A DNA stretch of 56,825 nt, taken from the NCBI GenBank assembly GCA_016931085.1, contig JAFGFO010000001.1, forward strand, positions 1 to 56,825. The letters run 5' to 3'. Under the pieces are notes generated by a model. The model did not search any database, was not told the origin of the DNA, and worked only from the letters and a program-made list of their open reading frames with translations. The translations under genes were made by a program, and so were the position numbers. The stretch's first letter is position 1. Every line of letters starts with the position of its first letter. Source of the DNA: Thermoflexales bacterium (GTDB taxonomy: Bacteria; Chloroflexota; Anaerolineae; Fen-1058). Below are positions 32,701-41,549 of the stretch, one piece after another.

Positions 32701-35700
32701 GTGGTGATCTGGGTTGACGTGCCGCTCGAGGGTCATCTCTGCTACAGCACCTTGTCCACCACCTTGAGCGCCACGTCCGATTTCAACCCCGCCGTATCCG
32801 ACACAGTGCGCATGACCACCACCATCTTGCCCTACACCGCCATCGAGATTAGGGACCAATGGGCCAGGGTTGTCTCCTCAGCCACCGCGCCCATCCAGAT
32901 TCATTACACAAACGACATTCACAACCTCAACAATTGCTATACAGACACATTCACCATCACACCTGTTGACGTCAGCCCTTACGCGCCTTTCCCCATGCCC
33001 GCCCAATACGCGCCTTATACCATCACGCTCCCCCCCTTAATCGACGGACAACTGAGCGTGACAGCAACAGTGGACGCCGGGACGCCACCCGTCTGCGCAC
33101 TTGACATGCCCGACGCGTTGGAATACCATGCCAAATTCCAGGCCAGCGGGACGTGGTCCAGCAACACCACGGAAGACGTGGCTGTCGTCAACGAGTGCCT
33201 GTCCGTCGAATGGGTGCCGCCCACTGACTCGACCATCGTCACCGACATATTGCAGGATTTTGCCAATTATTCTCCCGATCTGTGCAATCGCGGCAACCGC
33301 GCCGAACAATTCAGATTGTGGTGGCAAAACACCGGCGAGCCAAAAGCGTGGACGATGAAGGTCGATGGGAAAGCCGATCCCAAAGAGAGCGGCGGCGTGT
33401 GGATAGAACTCGAGCGCAACGAGTGCAAGGCTATCGACGTCGAGCTGGACATCCCAGACGATGTTCACTACGGAGATAACTATGCCAGCGTGTGGACGCA
33501 CGAGTATTGGCAGCCATTCCCACGTTGGATTCTGGACGTTTTTCTCAAGCCCAGCAGCGGCAGTTGGCAGAGCACGGCTGCCTTTACGACCACCGTCCGG
33601 CGGCCCGACGTGACGCTCGACACGGACGACAGGCCGGATCCGAGGGCGCGCAAGTGGGCTGTAGCGCCTGGGACGACGGTCACCCACGTGCATTATCTGA
33701 CCAACACCGGCGCCCTGACCGACAGCTATACCATCAGCGGGACGAATCAGCCGGACTGGAACATGGCCATCACCCCGAGGGCTGTGTACAGCCTGGGGCC
33801 CGGTCAGGCGACACGCGTGATCGTGACGCTGGATGTGCCGGCGGGGCTGCTCAGCAACACGCTGAACGTCGCCATCGTCACCGCCACCTCGCAAGTCTTT
33901 ACCCAGGTGCGTGACCTTGCCAGGGACGAATCGAGCGTCATTTACGTGCCCAGCGCCAGCCTGACACCCGAAGGGCACCAGCAGGCCAAGCCGGGCGAGA
34001 CAGTGACCTACTCGCACCAATTGGTCAACAACGGCAACTATACCGACTCGTTCAATCTGGTCACACACAGCTCGTTCGGCTACGCAGAGGTGCGTTCTGG
34101 CTATAACCCGGTCAAGCTGGGGCCGGGCGAAAGCTACAGCGCCATTAGCGTCACTATCCAACTGCCTACCCATGCAGCGATTGGCGACGTGGAACGCACG
34201 GAGCTGATCGCCGTATTCCAGTTGGCCGAGCTGCAAGTCGTGGCGGTGGACTACACCACGATCGACACCGTACCCATCCCCGGCACTCGCTATGTGGCGG
34301 TCACCGGCTCGGACCACCAAAACAACTGCCGCGATCCCTTTGGTTACGGCCCATGCCAAACCATCCAGCATGCCGCCAATCAAGCCGCGGGCAACGACGA
34401 AATCCGGATCGCGCAGGGCACCTACGTCGACTTGGGCACGGTCGACAATCACAAGCAAGTCGTTTACCTGGGCCAGGACTTGACGTTGCGCGGTGGCTAT
34501 GCGCTGAGTGATTGGTTCGAGTCCAGGCCTACAGAACGCCCCACGACGCTCGATGCCGGCGGGCAGGGGCGAGTGATCTATATTGAGGCAGGCCGCCGGC
34601 CCACCATCGAAGGGCTGGGGCTGCGCGGCGGGTTCGTCAACGGCAGTGGGGGTGGCGTATACGCCGCCACAGGCGCCATACCTAGCCTGCAAGCCAACCT
34701 GATCTACAACAACAACGCCCAAGGCGGGGCGGGCGGCGGGGTATACGGTCCCAGCGGCGCGATCTTGCAGAACAACATCGTCTATACCAACTCGGCCGAC
34801 CTTGGCGGCGGGGTGTACGCCGGGGAGGGCAAGTTGGTGATGGAACACAACACGCTGTACGACAACGATGCCAGCTCCGGCGGCGCGGTGTACCAACTCA
34901 GCGGCACGCTGTGCATCAGCAACTCGATCTTGGCCAACAACACGGCCGGCGATTATGCCGTTCGCGCCGGCGCCAACACCTCCGCCACGCTCGACTCTAA
35001 CGCTATGTGGGCCAACAGGCCAGCCGACAGCGACGTCGCCGGCAGCAACACCTACGCCTTCGACCCGCGCTTTGAGAACGCCGCCCCCGGCACGTCCAAC
35101 CCGGATCTTCACCTGTCCAACAGCTCGCCGGCTATCGACCTGATTGCCCTGTCGTCGGCCACGCGCGACGTCGACGGGGACGGACGGCCCGAGCTGCTAG
35201 CCTACGACCTCGGTGCCGACGAGTTCGCCGTTCGCCCGGCCTTGGAGATGGCGCCGCCCTCGTACAGCAAGCACACCACCGAGACCCAGATCGCTTACGT
35301 CCACGTCCTGACCAACGCCGGCAACTTTACCGACACGATCAACCTGGCGGCCAGCATTAGGCCGGGATGGGGTGTAGCCGTCTGGCCGGCGTCCGTCGAG
35401 CTGCCGGACGGCGGCTCGGCCACCGTCCATGTGACGGTCACCATCCCTACAGCGGAAATCGGCGAGCGCGCCACGGCGATTGTCACGGCCACCTCACAGT
35501 GGAACGCCGGCCAGGTATTTGCCGTGGTCTACGACACGGCCGCCTACCAGAACGACTCGGATTTGGAAATCACCAAGTCGGCCGAGCCGGCCGGCTGGCT
35601 CAAGCGCGGCGACGCCATCACCTACACGCTGGTCTATTCCACTCGTGGGCCGGCCGAGGCCACCCGCGTGGTGGTCACCGACCTGCTGCCGGCCCACCTG

Positions 35701-38700
35701 GTCAATCCCGCTTACAGCTCATCCGGGGCGGCCATCACCCCGATCGGCGGCGAGACCTACGCATGGGCGGTGGGCACACTGCCTCCTGGCACCGGCGGCA
35801 TCATCACCGTCACGGCCATCGTCAGCCCTAGCGGGCAGGTCGTGGCGGGGCTTTGCAACACGGCCCACATCACCACCACCCAGTACGACACGCCGACGAA
35901 CAACACGGCGCAGGCGCTCAGTTGGATCGACACGGCGCCGCCGCTGGCGCCGCCAGGTGCCCTGCTCAGCCCGGCCAACGGCCATATCACCTCGGCGCAA
36001 ACGATCAGCTTCAGGTGGCTGGAATTCGACGAGCTCTACACTACCCTGCGCGGCTCGGGTGTATTCAGCTACGAGCTGGCCGTCAGCGGCATCGTCGACA
36101 GCGGGCCTGTCCACTACCAGGGGATTGCCTACTCGCCTACCCTCACCTACACCCTCAGTGGTCTGGATTATGGCGTTTACACCTGGACGGTGCGCGCCTT
36201 CGACGCCGTTGGGAACGCCGGCGAGTATGCCACGCCGAACACCTTCAGGAGCGGCGTCCCCCGCATGACGGTGACCAAACAGTTGGAGCCGGCCAGCCCG
36301 GTGGCCGGCGCGCCGTTCACCTATCTCTTGTCCGTCTCCAACCGCGGCGTAGGCCCGGCTACCAGCGTGGTCCTGGTCGATACCGTCCCGGACGGCGCGA
36401 CCTACATCTCGGGTGGGACGTATGAGCCATCCGGGCGCACCGCCACCTGGGTGATCCCCATCATCGAGGTAGACGGCACAGCCCAGCTGCCGCTGGTCAT
36501 CAGGGCCTGCCGGGCCGTCACCAACACACTCTACCGCGTCACGGCCAGCGCAGAGGGCATCACAACGGCATCGGGCGCGCCCGTCGCGGCCGTGCCTACG
36601 GCGCCTACCATCACGGCTGCCTTCACGCAGTCTAACGCCGGCCCGGGCGTCAACGAGCAGGTTTACTTTACAAGCACCACCACCTCCACCGGCGGCAGCA
36701 TCGTCGCCTGGCACTGGCAGTGGGGCGACGGGACACAAAGCGTAGCGGGCAGCGGGACCAGCCAGCACACTTATACGACCGCCGGCGTCTATCGCGCCAG
36801 CCTGACGGTGACAGACACCTGCGGTTATACCGGGACAGCCAGCCACGATATCAGCGCGGCTTCCAAGCCAAGCATACGGCTCAGTCCCATGAACATCGAG
36901 GCGCTGATCAACCCGGGTGATAGCCTCATACGCATGCTGACCATCAGCAACGTTGGTCTGGCCGACCTGACGTGGGATATGGTGGCCAGCCCGGTCGTGA
37001 CGTGGCTGGCTGCCTCGCCAGCCGAAGGCACAGTCGTGCCGGGCGGATCCGCGAAGGTGGCCATCATCTTGAGCGCGAGCGGGCTGACCACGCGCACTTT
37101 CACGACGACGCTGCACGTCAACAGCAACGATCCGGACGAGGGCCGCATCGACGTGCCGGTCACGCTGGTGGTGACTGACAGTTGTATCCCGGTCAGTGGG
37201 GCTGACTTTGACTTCCAGCCGGCCCTTCCGCTGGCCGGCCAGGCGGTCACCTTCACCGGCAATATCGCCCAGGCCAGCCAGCCGGTCACCTACACCTGGA
37301 GCCTGGGCTACAGTGGGAGGGCGGTCTACCATACCTTCCCGGCTGCCGGCCAGTACGGTGTGGCCTTGACGGTTGAGAATAGCTGTCCCGGCGCGGGCAG
37401 CCTCTACAGCCGCGTGACCAAGACGGTGACGATCATCGCGCCAGACATCGCGTTGAGCGCAGACGCCCTGGCCGCCACACTCAGGCCAGGTCAGACGAGC
37501 ACCCACACGTTGGTCATCGACAACGTGGGCACGGCCGGCCTGAGCTGGACGCTGAGCGAAAACCCACCGCTTGACTGGCTGAGCGCATCGCCTACCAGCG
37601 GGCAGGTGGCCACGGGCGGCCGCGTCAGTGTGACGGTCACGTCCGTGGCGCCGCTGGCGCGAGGCGTGTATACGACGAGCCTGCAAATCAGCAGCAATGA
37701 CCCCGACGAGGCGTTGCTGAGCGTGCCGATGACCGTGACCGTGGTCGCCCCAGACATCACGCTCAATCCGCCCCAGTTGGAGGTCGCCTCCAATCCGGAT
37801 CGCATGACCACGCGGACGCTGAGCATCGGTAACATTGGCACAGCCAGCCTAAGTTGGCGCATCAGCGAGAGCGTAGACGAAGCCTGGTTGAGTGTACCCG
37901 TAACCAGCGGCAGCGTGGGGCCGGCCGGTCTCAACTTTGTGACTGTCGTCTTGAACACCGCCGGGATGGGTGAGGGAATCTACACGGCCGCGCTGCGCGT
38001 TGACAGCGACGATCCCGCCAAGCCCAGCCTGATCGTCCCCGTCACGCTGACGGTCACGATTGGCTGCGTGCCGGCGGCGGAGGTAGATTTCAACTTCGAG
38101 CCAGCCGCTCCGCAGCCGGGCGACACGGTTGTCTTCACAGCCAACGTCGCCCAGGGCACGCCGCCTATCGCTTACTTGTGGCTGTTTGGCGACGGCGGCG
38201 CGGCGCTCGGCGAGACCGTCTATCACACCTACCGCTTCAGCGACACCTACTCGGTGGTGGTGACAGCCACCAGTCCGTGCGGCTCCCCGATAGCTACCCG
38301 CCGCGACGTGGCTGTGAGCGGCCCGAATGTCACACCAGTCTATGGCGTAGAGTTGGCGCCGGAAGCGCTCAGCCTCAGCGGGGTGCCGGGCAGCGGCGTG
38401 AACTACCAGCTCACGTTGAGCAACACCGGCAACGCGGCCGACACTTTCGAGCTGAGCGCGGCCGGCAGTTGGCCCGCCAGCATCATGCCTGACATGGTCA
38501 GCCTTGCGCCGGGTGGCGTGACGCGGATCATCGTGACGGTGCTCGTGCCGGGCACAGCTAACGACGGGGACAGCGACGTCACGAGCGTCACCGCCAGCTC
38601 GCAAGGCGACCCGGAGGTGAGTGACACGAGCGTGCTGACGACGAGCGCCGCGCTAAACGCGTGCATCCCGGTGACGGGCACCAGCTTTAGCTTTGCGCCA

Positions 38701-39555
38701 GCCAATCCGCACATCGGCGATGTGGTGACCTTCACCGCCAGCGCCGAGGGCTCCCCGCCTATCCTGTACGTGTGGAATTTTGGCGATGGGGGGAGTGCGG
38801 TGGGCAGCGTGGTCTATCACAGCTACCGGATCAGCGCCACCTTCCCGGTCGTGCTGACGGCGAGCAATGCCTGCGGTGGGCCGCTGGTTGCGCAGCGCAC
38901 CCTCACCGTGACCACTCCCGGCAGCCCGCCGGTCTTTGGCGTGCTCCTGACGCCGGAGGCTGACGCCGGAAGCGGAGTGGCGGGCAACCGCGTGATCTAC
39001 CAACTCACCGTGAGCAACACCAGCACCGCCGCCGACACCTTCGAACTGAGCGTTACGGGTGCCTGGCCCAGCCAGCCCAGTCCCGAGCTGGTCAACCTGC
39101 CGCCCTTGGGCGCGGCTTCCATCAGCGTCACGGTCAACATACCCGCCACGGCCAGCATTGGCCAGAGCGACACAGCCATCATCACAGCCGTCTCGCAAGG
39201 CGACCCGGAGGTGAGTGACACGAGCATGCTTACGACGACGGCCGTGTTCGCTTGTACCCCGGTGGCGGGCGCTAGTTTTAGCTTTGCGCCAGTCTGGCCA
39301 CTCGTGGGCCAGACCGTCACCTTCAGTGGCATAGTCACAGCCGGCGACCCGCCCATCGCCTACACGTGGGATTTTGGCGATGGGGCAAGCGGCACGGGGG
39401 CGGTGGCCCATCATGCCTACCAGCGCGGTGGCAACTACCAGGTGACCATGACCGTCACCAACGCCTGCGGCGAGCTCACCACGCCGCCACAGACCATCAC
39501 CGTTTGGGCACACCAGATCTACTTGCCGGTGGTGATCAAAAACATGTCAGGATAG
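26776..39555 (+). CDS. Giant secreted mosaic protein (beta-helix, YVTN propeller, NEW3/DUF11, PKD)
   Basis: A single open frame of 4,259 residues. Approximate order: signal peptide (1-36); an in-frame palindromic repeat insert (about 52-75); right-handed beta-helix blocks rich in GGGIY/GGGVY and N-x-N turns (about 100-900), each closed by DIGAYEY or DIGADE; NEW3-like beta-sandwich repeats (900-1113). A third helix (1114-1792) is interrupted by a YVTN-type propeller (1199-1495, NPxTNxxYV repeats). Then come more NEW3-like repeats (1795-2499), a fourth helix (2500-2817), a NEW3-like repeat and DUF11 repeats (2822-3275), PKD domains alternating with BACON/ASPM-like and NEW3-like repeats (3279-4245), and the tail YLPVVIKNMSG. 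It is probably a cell-surface adhesin or polysaccharide-binding scaffold. No catalytic residues were recognised. The ATG follows GGAGGAG. Confidence 0.9.
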   Translation: MNAKKSLRFVVSLILASASLVGLLAVLNLQDQVYAAAQPATVGQAVEQVSGPKTSEVLKTSEVWPSPPQNSEMIQRAGSSEEAASPSRAVLAPSAELDVLTVCGTGCDYSDVQAAVSAVPAGGTVKVAAGVYTDTNGDGRVVRITKTLSLLGGYTPLGNGTPADWDTPDPQVNPTILDAQGQGQVVYINDNVAATVAGFHIRNGRAASAKGSGVYVGSADSVIRDNWIYSNTARGVDLTYAGGGGVYIAGGNPLVQNNAIYSNTAIITGSGSSDDGGGGIYVYQGGALIEGNVIWGNYVYATQGRSGGGGIYVFGSDASATVIVRDNTIATNTARVFVYPGGGGGLYVQADNSLVEHNQVYSNSLEISSENGGGGIFVGSSASPYINYQARIRGNTIYRNSVKLTGGSGHKQGGGGIYVFNVSAIVESNRIVDNRATGLRGGGILIMQDTGTGQAVIQSNLIQANSSATGGGIGLRQLYSTLNPTLANNTLYDNQASTANGGGGIYREAGSPSVYNNILANNTHYAIASSSTPVLTVYNSDFWNNPDGNCTAANTTCDAAGDNLFVDPNFVNSGTDFHLQAGSDCIDVASPDLYADVDLDGYARPFGLRADIGAYEYYTGACFARLNGGGNVYTNVQTAIDAASYPTDVVHVAGLCTGVTPRLVGSQTLSQSAYISQGLGLRGGYTLTDWLVPSTPTVLDAQTQGRLVYITGTGTVTVENLVLRGGQAGMGGGLYMAAPLSLTIRNVIFDGNEASNRGGGAAFAGGSPRVYHATFVGNQAANFGGGIYAAAGSPLINSSLIAHNRAGAGGGLYAEAGATPVLDYNLWWDNLPGGNYENASGGPHDIAREPNFLDALFRLGYDSPAIHMADPSTGLGHDWEGDARPQGRASDIGADEATAYPDMTLGPDNNASVAQNQVVTYFHYLANTGTAAGSYTLSYNSNVTWTVSLSPALLTVPRGAVREVWVRVEVPADIPSSTLGIITLTASTPVHPYLKAQAVNTTLVNLWPGVAITPSYDTHVNPGTVELYPHTLINTGSGMDSFTLTFTSRYGWSRVTPLVITDVETGQSASLWVKLDVPPTVPGGVTETIRLVATSHYSPEVQAVVTDVFVVNHTPGTRYVATQSPFARDTFNNCTMYITPCKTIAYGAAQATSGDTVKVAAGTYYEHDLTLNQDIVLRGGYNSQASSSTGVSHTIQFQVPYLLLGLAANPYTNRLYAVARDETDRGYVRVIDGRSGNHITDIPVGSGPSGYIAINPDTNFVYVVNQWSESLSVIDGFSNKVIATIPNLDEPRAVAANPATNRVYVTHDWMPRIYAIDTLKNEWDITINLGGSGWFESIAVNPKTNLAYVSRAQPAPIDVIHLSMMNKSASLSVPGYPSVNPNTGLVYVSRFDENKLSVVDDGTNRVIKTIDLPGLATIPAVNAARNCVYVYSQDPSDNSKDFVSIVDGEMNISLKKLDLPTTSHSPRAQNVAVDSGTGFIYVARGYSIDLIEDATCGTWAIYDFKQNLTTIDAQAAGRALYVFGNPIVEGFTLQNGKAAGAGGGVYIGQGSPTIRWNNILSNTASVYGGGVYAGLGAPILLGNTIQGNTAGRHGGGVYNAEGHAVLLRNTLAYNTAGEQGGGVALESGSPALWSNMVYGNQAKTGGGVYLSAEQPSIWNDTLYGNQAQLGGGLYLAGSGVLAVRNMLIANNSASIAGGGVYSQATNAFLDYNNVWGNSAPGGTANYAGTSANEHDMSADPSFVDAGKLDLHLSAASPCIDHGFKGDATVDWEGQPRVMGWPPHPHTDIGADEYQEAHVILEPDYPDGAAYPAGTPSSYIHTVTNTGNSTDTFSLGWTNSHGWRAMIDNKAIPITLTLGSGLSKSIEILVGPLPKDAISGTLNTTLITATSQFNVAISDTVVDTTTVLFRSAGVSLTSELVEADGVPFTTLYYTHAVTNSSNYTDIINLALTGQGGIGSITDRTKSIKMGPGMSQTVVIWVDVPLEGHLCYSTLSTTLSATSDFNPAVSDTVRMTTTILPYTAIEIRDQWARVVSSATAPIQIHYTNDIHNLNNCYTDTFTITPVDVSPYAPFPMPAQYAPYTITLPPLIDGQLSVTATVDAGTPPVCALDMPDALEYHAKFQASGTWSSNTTEDVAVVNECLSVEWVPPTDSTIVTDILQDFANYSPDLCNRGNRAEQFRLWWQNTGEPKAWTMKVDGKADPKESGGVWIELERNECKAIDVELDIPDDVHYGDNYASVWTHEYWQPFPRWILDVFLKPSSGSWQSTAAFTTTVRRPDVTLDTDDRPDPRARKWAVAPGTTVTHVHYLTNTGALTDSYTISGTNQPDWNMAITPRAVYSLGPGQATRVIVTLDVPAGLLSNTLNVAIVTATSQVFTQVRDLARDESSVIYVPSASLTPEGHQQAKPGETVTYSHQLVNNGNYTDSFNLVTHSSFGYAEVRSGYNPVKLGPGESYSAISVTIQLPTHAAIGDVERTELIAVFQLAELQVVAVDYTTIDTVPIPGTRYVAVTGSDHQNNCRDPFGYGPCQTIQHAANQAAGNDEIRIAQGTYVDLGTVDNHKQVVYLGQDLTLRGGYALSDWFESRPTERPTTLDAGGQGRVIYIEAGRRPTIEGLGLRGGFVNGSGGGVYAATGAIPSLQANLIYNNNAQGGAGGGVYGPSGAILQNNIVYTNSADLGGGVYAGEGKLVMEHNTLYDNDASSGGAVYQLSGTLCISNSILANNTAGDYAVRAGANTSATLDSNAMWANRPADSDVAGSNTYAFDPRFENAAPGTSNPDLHLSNSSPAIDLIALSSATRDVDGDGRPELLAYDLGADEFAVRPALEMAPPSYSKHTTETQIAYVHVLTNAGNFTDTINLAASIRPGWGVAVWPASVELPDGGSATVHVTVTIPTAEIGERATAIVTATSQWNAGQVFAVVYDTAAYQNDSDLEITKSAEPAGWLKRGDAITYTLVYSTRGPAEATRVVVTDLLPAHLVNPAYSSSGAAITPIGGETYAWAVGTLPPGTGGIITVTAIVSPSGQVVAGLCNTAHITTTQYDTPTNNTAQALSWIDTAPPLAPPGALLSPANGHITSAQTISFRWLEFDELYTTLRGSGVFSYELAVSGIVDSGPVHYQGIAYSPTLTYTLSGLDYGVYTWTVRAFDAVGNAGEYATPNTFRSGVPRMTVTKQLEPASPVAGAPFTYLLSVSNRGVGPATSVVLVDTVPDGATYISGGTYEPSGRTATWVIPIIEVDGTAQLPLVIRACRAVTNTLYRVTASAEGITTASGAPVAAVPTAPTITAAFTQSNAGPGVNEQVYFTSTTTSTGGSIVAWHWQWGDGTQSVAGSGTSQHTYTTAGVYRASLTVTDTCGYTGTASHDISAASKPSIRLSPMNIEALINPGDSLIRMLTISNVGLADLTWDMVASPVVTWLAASPAEGTVVPGGSAKVAIILSASGLTTRTFTTTLHVNSNDPDEGRIDVPVTLVVTDSCIPVSGADFDFQPALPLAGQAVTFTGNIAQASQPVTYTWSLGYSGRAVYHTFPAAGQYGVALTVENSCPGAGSLYSRVTKTVTIIAPDIALSADALAATLRPGQTSTHTLVIDNVGTAGLSWTLSENPPLDWLSASPTSGQVATGGRVSVTVTSVAPLARGVYTTSLQISSNDPDEALLSVPMTVTVVAPDITLNPPQLEVASNPDRMTTRTLSIGNIGTASLSWRISESVDEAWLSVPVTSGSVGPAGLNFVTVVLNTAGMGEGIYTAALRVDSDDPAKPSLIVPVTLTVTIGCVPAAEVDFNFEPAAPQPGDTVVFTANVAQGTPPIAYLWLFGDGGAALGETVYHTYRFSDTYSVVVTATSPCGSPIATRRDVAVSGPNVTPVYGVELAPEALSLSGVPGSGVNYQLTLSNTGNAADTFELSAAGSWPASIMPDMVSLAPGGVTRIIVTVLVPGTANDGDSDVTSVTASSQGDPEVSDTSVLTTSAALNACIPVTGTSFSFAPANPHIGDVVTFTASAEGSPPILYVWNFGDGGSAVGSVVYHSYRISATFPVVLTASNACGGPLVAQRTLTVTTPGSPPVFGVLLTPEADAGSGVAGNRVIYQLTVSNTSTAADTFELSVTGAWPSQPSPELVNLPPLGAASISVTVNIPATASIGQSDTAIITAVSQGDPEVSDTSMLTTTAVFACTPVAGASFSFAPVWPLVGQTVTFSGIVTAGDPPIAYTWDFGDGASGTGAVAHHAYQRGGNYQVTMTVTNACGELTTPPQTITVWAHQIYLPVVIKNMSG
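26932..26998. repeat. AGACTTCCGAAGTCT palindromic element, copy 2 (inside coding region)
   Basis: The element sits in frame just after the signal peptide of the giant protein and is translated as KTSEVLKTSEVWPSPPQNSE. It shares its palindromes and the tail AAATAGTGAGATGATAC with copy 1, 1.3 kb upstream. Confidence 0.8.
38320..38925 (+). repeat. NEW3-PKD module, copy A of an internal duplication
   Basis: About 200 residues starting PVYGVELAPEA, containing ADTFELS and QGDPEVSDTSVLTT, then a PKD domain with FSFAPANP and WNFGDGGS. Copy B follows directly. Confidence 0.75.
38926..39515 (+). repeat. NEW3-PKD module, copy B
   Basis: Starts PVFGVLLTPEA and repeats the module with ADTFELS, QGDPEVSDTSMLTT, FSFAPVWP and WDFGDGAS. 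A DNA run from CTCGCAAGGCGACCCGGAGG onward (38591 and 39193) is nearly identical between copies, suggesting recent duplication or gene conversion. Confidence 0.75.
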
Positions 39556-39626
39556 CCACAGAGGCACAGAGAGTAGGGGCAGGTTTGTAGTACAATATTC
39601 ATGGCCCACGCAGGAGTGGTTCAACG

Positions 39627-41378
39627 ATGACGGAGTTTGAACAATCACAAGACACTTCCGAAACGGCCTCGGACGAGGGGCAAGAGCAATCCACCCCAGC
39701 AGCTTTCCCTCGTGCATGGCAGAATGGACAAGCTATACTGAGCAGGATCAGGCAGGTGCTTGCCGCGCCGACCTTCCAAGATCCTCACCAGACCCACACT
39801 GCCGGCCTTCTCAATGTCATCTTGCTTTCTCTCTTTGGGATCATCGCGTTGATCGTACCGCTCATCCAGCAGCCGCGCACACAGACTATCGGCGTCGTGA
39901 CGGTCGTGCTAGTGCTGGTCTTGTGGCTCGCTATGCGGCGCGGCTACGTGCAGCAAGTCAGCCTGAGCCTGGCGATCCTGCTCCTGGTAAACGTTACGGC
40001 AACGGTGTATTTCAATGGCACCATCCGCGCGCCGATCGCCAGCGCCTACGCGGTCGTCATCATCACGGCTGGCCTGCTGATGGGGCTGCGAGCCTCGTTC
40101 GTCTTTACCGCGCTCAGCATCCTGGCAATGTTTGGCCTGTTCCAGGCCGAAATCGCAGGCTGGCTGCCGCCCATTCTCTATACCTCGAGCAGCGTGATAC
40201 ACTGGCTAGCCTATGTCGGAATTTTTTGCTCCACAGCGATGCTGTTGGGCTTGGCCCTCGGCAGTGCCAAGCGGGCGCTTGAGCGCAGCCTGCTCAACGA
40301 GCAGGCGTTAGAAGACAGCAATCGTGAGCTACAAGCGATCCGCGCCCAACTGGAGCGGCACAACACGCGCCTACGGACGACCATCCAGCAATACGACGAT
40401 TATGTCACCCAGGTAGGACAAGGCCATCTGTCTCTCCGGCTGAGTGTAGCTCACGACACGCCTGGGGAACACAAAGACAACGATCTACTCAGGCTAGGGC
40501 ACAAGCTTGACGACATGGTAGCCGGCATGGAAAATATGGTGACCGAAATTCGCGATGCCTCGACCAGCCTGAACTTTGCCACTACCGGCATCCTGATCGC
40601 CACCTCGGAGCAGGCCACCACGGCCAACGATCAAGCGGCTGCTATCGCGCAGACCACGACCACGATGGACCAGATCAAGACACTCCTGGAGCGCTCCACC
40701 CAGCGCGCCCAAGAAGTGGTCAGCGCCTCACAGCACACGATCGAGGTCTCGCGCGCCGGCCAACGCGCTATGCAAGATACGATCGAGAGCATGCAAAACA
40801 TCCAAAAGGGTGTCAAGAGCATTGCCGAGAACATTCTGGCCCTGTCGGAGCGCACCCTGGAAATCGGCGAGATCATCACCACCGTCAACGAAATCGCCTC
40901 GCAGTCGAACGTACTGGCCTTGAACGCGGCTGTGGAAGCCGCTCGAGCCGGCGAACACGGTCAGGGCTTTGCCGTGGTGGCCGCCGAGGTGCGCAAGCTA
41001 GCCAGGCAGTCCAGGCAGGCCACAGACCAGGTCAAGGCCATCCTATTCGATATCCAACGAGCTACCAGCGCAGCAGTGAGCGCTACCGAGGGGGGGACTC
41101 GAGGCGTGAGCGAAGGCGTGCAATTAGCCGCCCAAGCGCAAGAGGCCATCGGGAAATTGAGCGCGGTCATCAACCAATCGGCTCAGCTCGCCACCCAGGT
41201 CGTCACCGGCGGCCAACAACAACAGACTGGCATCGAACAAGTCGTGGTAGCGATGCAAACAATCAACCAGTCGATGCAGCAAAGCATGGCCAGCACTCGC
41301 GCGGCGGAGGAGGCTGCCCAGGATCTCAACAAGTTGGCCGTTGAGCTTGACGACGTCGTGTCGCAGTACGATTTTTAA
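39627..41378 (+). CDS. Methyl-accepting chemotaxis-type signal transducer with polytopic N-terminus
   Basis: Of 583 residues, about the first 60 are polar and cytosolic. Six predicted membrane helices follow (roughly 60-80, 87-103, 110-128, 136-153, 157-172, 190-212) without a large extracellular sensor. A coiled coil and HAMP-like stretch (about 215-310) leads to the MCP signalling hairpin, whose tip [44 protein letters not shown] (about 414-457) is highly conserved. It would pass a membrane or intramembrane signal to CheA/CheW, none of which lie here. AGGAG precedes the ATG. Its location after the giant surface protein hints at a link to surface behaviour (inference). Confidence 0.88.
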   Translation: MTEFEQSQDTSETASDEGQEQSTPAAFPRAWQNGQAILSRIRQVLAAPTFQDPHQTHTAGLLNVILLSLFGIIALIVPLIQQPRTQTIGVVTVVLVLVLWLAMRRGYVQQVSLSLAILLLVNVTATVYFNGTIRAPIASAYAVVIITAGLLMGLRASFVFTALSILAMFGLFQAEIAGWLPPILYTSSSVIHWLAYVGIFCSTAMLLGLALGSAKRALERSLLNEQALEDSNRELQAIRAQLERHNTRLRTTIQQYDDYVTQVGQGHLSLRLSVAHDTPGEHKDNDLLRLGHKLDDMVAGMENMVTEIRDASTSLNFATTGILIATSEQATTANDQAAAIAQTTTTMDQIKTLLERSTQRAQEVVSASQHTIEVSRAGQRAMQDTIESMQNIQKGVKSIAENILALSERTLEIGEIITTVNEIASQSNVLALNAAVEAARAGEHGQGFAVVAAEVRKLARQSRQATDQVKAILFDIQRATSAAVSATEGGTRGVSEGVQLAAQAQEAIGKLSAVINQSAQLATQVVTGGQQQQTGIEQVVVAMQTINQSMQQSMASTRAAEEAAQDLNKLAVELDDVVSQYDF

Positions 41379-41437
41379 CCAGGAACTTTTGTCCCCTCAC
41401 AACCGTCATGTTAACGGGCTATCGGAATAGCCCAGGG

Positions 41438-41529
41438 TTAGAAGGCGAGTTTTTTGCAAAGCACCTCCAAGCGAAGCGTAGGAGGTTTGCCTTGCGCCCC
41501 CCAGGGGGAGGAAAAAACTCGGTTTCTAA
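41438..41529. repeat. 92-bp MITE-like element with nested inverted repeats
   Basis: The outer arms TTAGAAGGCGAGTTTTTT (41438-41455) and AAAAAACTCGGTTTCTAA (41512-41529) match at 16 of 18 positions. Inside is a second hairpin, GCAAAGCACCTCC ... GGAGGTTTGC, and a CCCCCC/GGGGG pair. It lies between the MCP gene and the PA14 protein. The right-arm sequence AAAAACTCGGTTT recurs at 51950-51962. Confidence 0.65.
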
Positions 41530-41549
41530 GACTAGTGAGGAGTTAAACG

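Noticed and set aside
33037..37686. Two long minus-strand frames (691 and 655 codons) opposite the giant gene
   Set aside because: Arg/Gly/Ala/Asp-rich translations with no domain pattern; expected antisense openness of a GC-rich repeat gene.
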